A stretch of DNA of 12,142 nucleotides from an uncultured Akkermansia sp. (lineage in GTDB: Bacteria > Verrucomicrobiota > Verrucomicrobiia > Verrucomicrobiales > Akkermansiaceae), in the NCBI GenBank assembly GCA_904501955.1, contig CAJGCY010000073.1, forward strand, positions 1 to 12,142, in the 5' to 3' direction. Positions 6,472 to 11,228 of this stretch are shown here, piece by piece (the first letter of the stretch is position 1; every line of letters begins with the position of its first letter). Below the pieces are notes generated by a model, which ran no database searches, had not been told where the DNA came from, and saw only the letters and a program-made list of their open reading frames with translations. A program made the translations under genes and the position numbers.

Positions 6472-8541
6472 TTATTCTCGGGCACCAGCGGCGCGAAGAA
6501 GCTTAACTATCTCGGTGTGACCTTTTTCTTTTGCTCTTTTGAGGGGTGTGTCGCCCTCTCTGCCCTCTTTGTTGACATTTATACCGGGCGTGGCAAGTAA
6601 AAGGCGCACAATCTCAGTGTGGCCTTGTGATGAAGCCTCGAGGAGAGGTGGTTCATCTCCTTTGTTAATATCAATACCAGGAGCAGCCAGTAGCAGCTTA
6701 ACTACTTCGGTGTAGCCCATCATCGCGGCCGAAGAAAGAGGCGTTTCGTAGATGGGGCTAAAAACAAAATCATAACCATTATGCCCAATGCACACACTTT
6801 GCCATGTACACTTTTTGTTAACATCAATACCGCGAACAGTCAGCAACTGTTTAACTATCTCTGAGTGACCCGCCTTTGCTGCTTCCCAGAGAGGCGAGGA
6901 ATCAGAGGAACTGGATGCGTTAACATCAATACCGGGAGCTGCAAGCAATAATCTTACAATCTCTGCATGACCTTTACTTATGGCAGCCTCGAGGGGGGTA
7001 GTGTTGGAGGAGGAGCTTGTTCGGTTAACAGCGATGCCAGGAGCGGCAAGTAACATTTTCACTACTTCGGTGTGGCCATTCGATGCGGCATAACAGAGGG
7101 AGTCTCCCGCGTTTACATCAATCCCGGGAGCGGCCAATAACAACTTGACTATCTTGACATGTCCTTTTCTTGCAGCTTCCGAGAGGGCTTTGCCGTTATT
7201 AACATCAATCCCGGGAGCGGCTAATAACAACTTGACAATCTTGACATGTCCTTTCCCTGCAGCTTCCGAGAGGGCTTCGCCGTTATTAACATCAATCCCG
7301 GGAGCGGCCAATAACAACTTGACAATCTTGACATGTCCTTTTTCTACAGCTATCGAGAGGGCTTTGCCGTTATTAACATCAATCCCGGGAACAGCCAGCA
7401 TGTGCTTCATCAGATCGGCACCGCCGCTTTCTGCAACCATGTCGAGAAGGGTTCGGTAGTCTCCGTCTTCAGTTACTTTTCCTATGTTAGCATCAATGCC
7501 TGGAGCTTTCAATAAAAGCAGAAAAGCCTCGCCATGTTCATGTAATAAAGATTTCCAAAGGGGCTCCCCCATATTTACATCAATACCAGGAGCGGCCAGC
7601 AACAGTCGCACAACCTCCGTGTGCTTATTTTCTATAGCTTTTATAAGAGGGTCCCCCCAGTTTACCTTAATACTAGGAGCGGCCAGTAACAGTTTAACAA
7701 CCTCCGCATGACCGTTCTTAGCGGCTTTCTCGAGAGGAAAATTCTCGTTAACATCAATCCCGGGAGCGGCCAGCAACAGTTTAACAACCTTCGCATGTCC
7801 GTTCTCGGCTGCACGTTCAAGCGGAGTCGACCCTTTATCGTCCTCGCTAAAGTACCAATACTTGCATTCTTTGTTGACATCTATACCTGGAACAGCCAGC
7901 AACAGTTTAACAATCCCCGGATGACCGTTCTTGGCTGCACCTAACAGGACATCATACTCATTTATTTGTCCAACATTGATACCGCCTGCAAGCAAAAGTT
8001 CCGTTATGTTGATATTTCCCTGAGCACAGGCATTCGCCATTGCTTGACTTCCTACTTTGCTCTGAATATCTAACTCTGATGAAATAACGCCTAATTTTCG
8101 TAATTCTTGTATGGCTTTTTCCTTAGATATTTTGCACGGCTTACCCTTTTTCTTCTTGGAAGAGTCTGATACAGGATAAAAAGAATCTACAATCTCTGAA
8201 GCTAAGTAAGAAGAGAGGGAAAAAGCGGCGATTAACGCCACGGCGCCTCCGATGATGAAGTGTTTGCGATACTTGCTCCACAGCTTAGGCAATACCTGCA
8301 GCATAACTTTCGCTGGCTCCTCGGTCTCAGTAATCGATGGCTCAACACCCAATGTGGGCATAGATGTTTCTTCGCCTCTTTCCGGGAACACATCACCAAA
8401 CGGCAGCCAGCCTTCAAGACCCTCTGTCCATATAAGCGTCTGTCTGGATATGGAACCACACTGCATCAGGCCAATCAAAGCATCTTCACTAATAGGTCCG
8501 ACCTGCTGATTATTGAAGTCCATGTAGAAATATTGTTTCAT
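6472..8541 (-). CDS. GYF_2 domain-transmembrane-ankyrin repeat protein
   Basis: 689 residues. Residues 1-55 match the GYF_2 domain, seen in YFYMDFNNQQVGPIS, LIGLMQCGSIS and TLIWTEGLEGWLPF. After a linker, a single membrane span covers about 95-115, preceded by KLWSKYRKHF and followed by a KKKKGK patch. Residues about 160-689 are 15 or so ankyrin units ending in LLLAAPGIDVN. Many units are 29 residues and lack the usual TPLH hairpin; others are 33 or longer with TPL intact, and two carry long insertions. The likely topology is GYF_2 in the cytoplasm and repeats in the periplasm, by analogy with other GYF_2 membrane proteins. It probably binds proteins; no enzyme domain is seen. No Shine-Dalgarno precedes the ATG, which overlaps the stop of a small ORF as ATGA. 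Paralogous repeats occur in the secreted ankyrin gene, convergent with it. Confidence 0.88.
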   Translation of the reverse strand: MKQYFYMDFNNQQVGPISEDALIGLMQCGSISRQTLIWTEGLEGWLPFGDVFPERGEETSMPTLGVEPSITETEEPAKVMLQVLPKLWSKYRKHFIIGGAVALIAAFSLSSYLASEIVDSFYPVSDSSKKKKGKPCKISKEKAIQELRKLGVISSELDIQSKVGSQAMANACAQGNINITELLLAGGINVGQINEYDVLLGAAKNGHPGIVKLLLAVPGIDVNKECKYWYFSEDDKGSTPLERAAENGHAKVVKLLLAAPGIDVNENFPLEKAAKNGHAEVVKLLLAAPSIKVNWGDPLIKAIENKHTEVVRLLLAAPGIDVNMGEPLWKSLLHEHGEAFLLLLKAPGIDANIGKVTEDGDYRTLLDMVAESGGADLMKHMLAVPGIDVNNGKALSIAVEKGHVKIVKLLLAAPGIDVNNGEALSEAAGKGHVKIVKLLLAAPGIDVNNGKALSEAARKGHVKIVKLLLAAPGIDVNAGDSLCYAASNGHTEVVKMLLAAPGIAVNRTSSSSNTTPLEAAISKGHAEIVRLLLAAPGIDVNASSSSDSSPLWEAAKAGHSEIVKQLLTVRGIDVNKKCTWQSVCIGHNGYDFVFSPIYETPLSSAAMMGYTEVVKLLLAAPGIDINKGDEPPLLEASSQGHTEIVRLLLATPGINVNKEGREGDTPLKRAKEKGHTEIVKLLRAAGARE
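7115..7375 (-). repeat. Three tandem 87-base units inside the ankyrin gene
   Basis: Units at 7115-7201, 7202-7288 and 7289-7375 each begin ACATCAATCCCGGGAGCGG on the plus strand and differ from each other at only a few positions. Each encodes a 29-residue ankyrin unit (PGIDVNNGKALSEAA, GHVKIVKLLLAA). Neighbouring units are much more diverged at the DNA level, so this block looks like recent tandem duplication or gene conversion. Confidence 0.9.
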
Positions 8542-8705
8542 TGTGAGTTAGGTAGGTTTTGGGATGGTTTAAGGAGAAAATCGCAGTCATTGTACCTCAT
8601 CGCAGCGCTAAGTAGCTCCGCGCGCACCTCTTTTCCATTCGCAAGGAAGTATCGAACGGTTTCAAGGAGCTCGTTAACCGGAATCTGGAGAGAGAGGACA
8701 GGCAT
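8538..8705 (-). CDS. Possible small ORF upstream of and overlapping the large ankyrin gene
   Basis: 55 codons from the ATG at 8705, starting MPVLSLQIPVNELLETVRYF and ending PNSQ. Its stop overlaps the start of the GYF_2-ankyrin gene in the four-base ATGA arrangement typical of translational coupling, which could explain why that gene has no Shine-Dalgarno. A candidate promoter lies just upstream (8728-8756). The middle reads as an amphipathic helix; I do not recognise a family. The frame stays open farther upstream to 8936, but there it would run into the HTH gene on the other strand. It may be only a 5' untranslated region; confidence is low. Confidence 0.35.
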   Translation of the reverse strand: MPVLSLQIPVNELLETVRYFLANGKEVRAELLSAAMRYNDCDFLLKPSQNLPNSQ

Positions 8706-8727
8706 GACCAGGTTTTTGACTGGTGCA

Positions 8728-8756
8728 AATTTAGCACGTCCTACGGCTAAAAGCAA
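8728..8756 (-). promoter_or_regulatory. Candidate promoter of the small ORF/large ankyrin unit
   Basis: On the minus strand TTGCTT (8751-8756), 17-base spacer, TAAATT (8728-8733). The -10 lies inside the near-palindrome GTGCTAAATTTGCAC (8724-8738 region), which has the look of an operator. Box matches are modest. Confidence 0.35.
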
Positions 8757-8827
8757 GCAATATATATGTATAGGATGTTGAAAAATATGCAGCGTGCTAA
8801 CTTTTGTGACTTGAATAGGTTTCACTC

Positions 8828-8856
8828 TGGTCATAAATGAACGATTTTGGTATACT
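8828..8856 (+). promoter_or_regulatory. Promoter of the HTH gene, apparently leaderless
   Basis: TGGTCA (8828-8833), 17-base spacer, extended -10 TGGTATACT with the hexamer TATACT at 8851-8856. The ATG at 8864 follows the -10 by seven bases, so the transcript should begin at or next to the start codon. It is divergent from the large ankyrin unit. Confidence 0.6.
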
Positions 8857-8863
8857 GTGAGGG

Positions 8864-9214
8864 ATGAATGAAGTAAACCAACGTCTGAGGTCTGCCGTCG
8901 AATTGGCAGGAATCCGTCGGCCTGAGCTTGCTTCATTGCTCGGGGTAAGTGTTGCCACTGTGAATGGATGGTTCAGTTCCGGGAGAACGATTCCGAAGCT
9001 GAAACAAAACGCTATTGAGGCTATCGTAAAACAAGCCCGCCGCCCGGAGCTTAAATTTGATGACATCGTATCGTTTTCTGTACGACTCACGCCGCTTGAA
9101 TGGAAACGGCTGTGCGATATTGCCGGTGTGGAGTCTCTTTCCCCGCACGAGGCTGAGGCTAAAGTCCGCGAGCTATTGCAGAAGGCCTGGTCCAAGCTCA
9201 GTGCTCGTAGTTAA
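8864..9214 (+). CDS. Small HTH DNA-binding protein with ribbon-helix-helix-like C-terminal half
   Basis: 116 residues. Residues about 12-58 form an XRE/Cro- or CI-type helix-turn-helix: RRPELASLLGVSVATVNGWF followed by SSGRTIPKLKQNAIEAI, with the recognition helix at VSVATVNGW. The second half reads as a strand (DDIVSFSVRLT), helix (PLEWKRLCDIAG), turn and helix (SPHEAEAKVRELLQKAW), which is the layout of MetJ/Arc or CopG ribbon-helix-helix proteins, in which a paired strand inserts into DNA or forms the dimer. The N-terminal domain call is solid; the second is by pattern only. Placed divergently from the ankyrin gene and sharing a 160-base control region, it is a candidate regulator of that gene or itself. 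The start at 8864 is fixed by the promoter; an overlapping ATG at 8868 is out of frame. Confidence 0.8.
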   Translation: MNEVNQRLRSAVELAGIRRPELASLLGVSVATVNGWFSSGRTIPKLKQNAIEAIVKQARRPELKFDDIVSFSVRLTPLEWKRLCDIAGVESLSPHEAEAKVRELLQKAWSKLSARS

Positions 9215-9234
9215 ATTCTTCCCTAAGCCGATAA

Positions 9235-9262
9235 ACTCATACCGCAGGATGGATATAAGGGC
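9235..9262 (+). repeat. Short fragment of the tRNA-Pro-end repeat
   Basis: ACTCATACCGCAGGATGGATATAAGG resembles the segment TCTCATCCCGCAGGATGGAGATAAAG of copy C (about 10974-10999). It is followed by GGGCGCTTCTATTAAG, similar to GGGCGCCTTCTAATCAG at 1151-1167 just before R1. It suggests that the two repeat families are often found together. Confidence 0.5.
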
Positions 9263-9285
9263 GCTTCTATTAAGTGCACCTTGTT

Positions 9286-9829
9286 CGACAAATCGGAATT
9301 TGAAGGGGTGGTGGTGGGGTATTTTGCGAGCGTCAGCGAGCCTAAATTTGAGCCCCGGCAGGGGCGAAAGATAGAGAGCCGGTGGTGGAGTCGCGTAGCG
9401 ACGTAACGACCGGTAAGTTAAAAAAAAGGAAATTGAGCCCGGAGCGACGGAGCGAAGCGACGCAGCGTAGGCCGACAGACAATGGCGCCAGTGAGGGCGT
9501 AGCAAGCGAAGACCCAAGGACCGGCGAGCCACGGCGTAGCAAGCGAGCGCAGCGAGACGCGAAGCCGGGAGCGAAGCGACGCTCCGAGCCGTTGTGGGCG
9601 CGTGTTTTATCATGTTCGCGGCATTTTGAAACAATGCGGCATTTTTGAGCCACGCTTTATGCCACCCCTCCGGGGTTCGCATTTGTTTTTGTGGCCTTTT
9701 CCCGGGGTTCCGCCCCTTACGGGGCTCCACCGCCGGGCTATTGTATGGCGCCCCTCCGGGGCTCAAATTTAGGCTCGCTAACGCTCGCAAAATTTTCCCA
9801 CCATCCCCCCTTCAAATTCCGATTTATCG
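9286..9829. repeat. R3: 544-base inverted repeat between convergent genes
   Basis: Left end CGACAAATCGGAATTTG (9286-9302) pairs with CAAATTCCGATTTATCG (9813-9829), one mismatch. The arms go on inward: GCGAGCGTCAGCGAGCCTAA (about 9328-9347) pairs with the complement near 9770-9790, then TTTGAGCCCCGGCAGGGGCG pairs with the complement near 9747-9767. The middle has the purine-rich GAGCGACGGAGCGAAGCGAC segment and a block (9518-9590) about 90% like 5820-5892 of R2. It fills most of the 657-base gap between the HTH gene and the next gene. Open frames across it are low-complexity and not credible. Confidence 0.85.
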
Positions 9830-9871
9830 CGCTGTGTGGAATCGAACGAAATGTAAACTTTCCGTTAAATT

Positions 9872-10693
9872 TCAATTCAAAATCTTACCGAAGTATTCTT
9901 GCCACTCGGTACTTATGCAGAAAAAGCTGCCATCTGCAGCAATACTCAGGCCGCATAACTCTTCCAGCTCATGAAAGGGAGCTATGAGCCAATCCGTCGA
10001 GTGCTTATTTTCACGCCCGAAGAAGTAGCATTGTTTTTGTGTGTAGCCTTGCGGTATGTGGCGTAGGCGGGGGATTTTATCAAAATCCTCTTCCTCTGCG
10101 TGGTAAAAATCCATCAACAAAGAGAGAGAATTGTTGCAGAGCGGTTTTTGCCAGTTGGTGGGTATTGCCCCATTGTCGCAGAGCTTTGCAATGAGTTTTT
10201 TTGGGGCTTGCACCGCAGGCCATTCATCAAACTCCAAATAATAATCAGTTGTGTCTATATTATACAGCTCTTTCATTAAGCGGTGCTGGTGAGGAATATG
10301 GTGGAGTGCCACTTCTTGCTCTGGACTCGGTTCTGAAAAATATCCCTTTGCCAGCAGTTGCTCAAGGGTGTCTTCCTCTATGTTTCTCCAAGTTTTACGT
10401 AAAGCAGGGGCAAGATTGCCTTGGCGGTAGGCACAGTGAATGACCGGACGTATAATGGCTTTGTATCTATCGGCATCTTGCTCATTTATATATTGTTCGG
10501 TTAAGATGATATTGGTTGCGTGTGTTTGGGCTTCCTCATCCCCCGAGGAAATCGCGTGCAAAAAATCGCCTTCCGCCTTACCGGCATAATAATATGCCGA
10601 TTGCTGTTCTTGTGGCGATAAGTGAGTATACTGAGCTGCAAGCCCTCTGAGTTTTGCAGCAATCGCCTGTATGCGCTGATTGTTTTTGGTCAT
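9872..10693 (-). CDS. Protein of unknown function
   Basis: 273 residues, unrecognised. It is soluble, with no signal peptide or membrane segment, mostly helical in its first two thirds (for example IQAIAAKLRGLAAQY and DTLEQLLAKGYFSE), and rich in Gln, Glu, His and Tyr. The last third is more mixed, with an aromatic-rich end (DGSFFCISTEWQEYF). No catalytic motif is evident. The DNA is visibly lower in GC than rpoA or argC, and the gene is boxed in by R3 on one side and copies B and C of the tRNA-Pro repeat on the other, which suggests acquisition by transfer. A TATAGT (10707-10712, minus strand) lies 13 bases before the ATG, giving a short leader without a Shine-Dalgarno. Coding is likely from the long open frame and ordinary composition. 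Confidence 0.7.
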   Translation of the reverse strand: MTKNNQRIQAIAAKLRGLAAQYTHLSPQEQQSAYYYAGKAEGDFLHAISSGDEEAQTHATNIILTEQYINEQDADRYKAIIRPVIHCAYRQGNLAPALRKTWRNIEEDTLEQLLAKGYFSEPSPEQEVALHHIPHQHRLMKELYNIDTTDYYLEFDEWPAVQAPKKLIAKLCDNGAIPTNWQKPLCNNSLSLLMDFYHAEEEDFDKIPRLRHIPQGYTQKQCYFFGRENKHSTDWLIAPFHELEELCGLSIAADGSFFCISTEWQEYFGKILN

Positions 10694-10706
10694 GGTCAGA
10701 TAGAAA

Positions 10707-10712
10707 ACTATA
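10707..10712 (-). promoter_or_regulatory. Candidate -10 box for the unknown gene
   Basis: TATAGT on the minus strand, 13 bases before the ATG at 10693, predicts a leader of about seven bases. The -35 position (10730-10735) falls at the edge of repeat copy B and matches poorly, so this is only a candidate. Confidence 0.35.
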
Positions 10713-10723
10713 AAGTACTTTGC

Positions 10724-10875
10724 TCGCTTACTCGCACCCGGCCCACTCCCCCTGCGGGGGCGTGGGTTCTCATCCCGCCGGGTGGAGATAAAGCAAAAAG
10801 CTCGGCAACGTTGATTTTCGTTACCGAGCTTTTCATTCGTCGGGCAAGCGGGATTCTACCCGCTCCCCTCGCCCC
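10724..10875. repeat. Repeat copy B, carrying a tRNA-Pro 3' end and terminator
   Basis: Nearly identical to copy A, in the same orientation. It contains the forward T-arm-like GTGGGTTCTCATCCCGC, the terminator hairpin (about 10797-10834), and TCGGGCAAGCGGGATTC (10840-10856), after which the tRNA match ends with TACCCGCTCCCC, exactly as in copy A. Because A and B share this junction and C does not, A and B derive from one broken copy. Confidence 0.85.
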
Positions 10876-10913
10876 GCCGGTGGCGGGGTTCCCGGCAAGA
10901 GGTGTCTTGCCGG
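10872..10913. repeat. Two adjacent perfect palindromes between copies B and C
   Basis: CCCCGCC-GGT-GGCGGGG (10872-10888) and CCGGCAAGA-GGTG-TCTTGCCGG (10892-10913), both perfect with short loops. They sit exactly in the spacer between the two repeat copies. Confidence 0.8.
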
Positions 10914-10928
10914 CTCGGGGTCCGGTTG

Positions 10929-11061
10929 CTCGCTTACTCGCACCCGGCCCACTCCCCCTGAGGGGTCGTGGGTTCTCATCCCGCAGGATGGAGATAAAGC
11001 AAAAAGCTCGGCAACGTTGATTTCGTTACCGAGCTTCTCTTTCGTCGGGCAAGCGGGATTC
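10929..11061. repeat. Repeat copy C, continuous with the real tRNA-Pro gene
   Basis: The same module as copies A and B, but its right end runs on into the intact tRNA-Pro gene, so this is the original locus. B and C form a tandem pair about 205 bases apart. Confidence 0.85.
11001..11036 (-). terminator. Intrinsic terminator of tRNA-Pro
   Basis: On the minus strand AAGCTCGGTAACG (11036-11024) pairs with CGTTGCCGAGCTT (11016-11004) with one G-U pair and a seven-base loop, then a T run follows. It starts eight bases after the tRNA 3' end. Confidence 0.85.
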
Positions 11062-11118
11062 GAACCCACGACCCCTTGCACCCCATGCAAGTGCGCTACC
11101 AGACTGCGCTACTGCCCG
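11045..11118 (-). tRNA. tRNA-Pro (anticodon GGG)
   Basis: 74 bases, CCA not encoded. The acceptor stem CGGGCAG pairs with TTGCCCG (last pair G-U), discriminator A. The D-arm is GCGC/GCGC. The anticodon arm is CTTGC-ATGGGGT-GCAAG with anticodon GGG at 11082-11084, U33 and G37. The T-arm is GTGGG-TTCGAAT-CCCGC. C1-G72 with A73 and the G-rich anticodon loop are typical of proline tRNA. A promoter lies upstream and a terminator downstream. Its last 17 bases are duplicated in repeat copies A and B. Confidence 0.97.
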
Positions 11119-11168
11119 AAGATTTGCTGTTTTGTTTGTCTTGCGCTCTTGAGCGTGTCGACAGGGGT

Positions 11169-11196
11169 ATTTTACACGAATTTTTACAGTTGTCAA
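11169..11196 (-). promoter_or_regulatory. Promoter of tRNA-Pro
   Basis: On the minus strand TTGACA (11191-11196), 16-base spacer, TAAAAT (11169-11174). The predicted start near 11162 gives a 5' extension of about 44 bases to be trimmed. Its -35 box occupies the same bases as that of argC. Confidence 0.7.
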
Positions 11197-11218
11197 CACA
11201 TTTTTTTCATGATATACT
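11190..11218 (+). promoter_or_regulatory. Promoter of argC
   Basis: TTGTCA (11190-11195), 17-base spacer, TATACT (11213-11218). The predicted start near 11225 leaves about four bases before the ATG at 11229. The -35 overlaps that of the divergent tRNA-Pro promoter. No ARG-box-like palindrome was seen. Confidence 0.7.
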
Positions 11219-11228
11219 CTTTTTTGAC

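Noticed and set aside
7115..7375. CRISPR-like array suggested by regularly spaced repeats
   Set aside because: The 87-base periodicity is in frame and encodes ankyrin units; there are no unique spacers.
9173..9790. 205-codon minus-strand frame across R3
   Set aside because: Overlaps the HTH gene and the repeat arms; composition follows the repeat.
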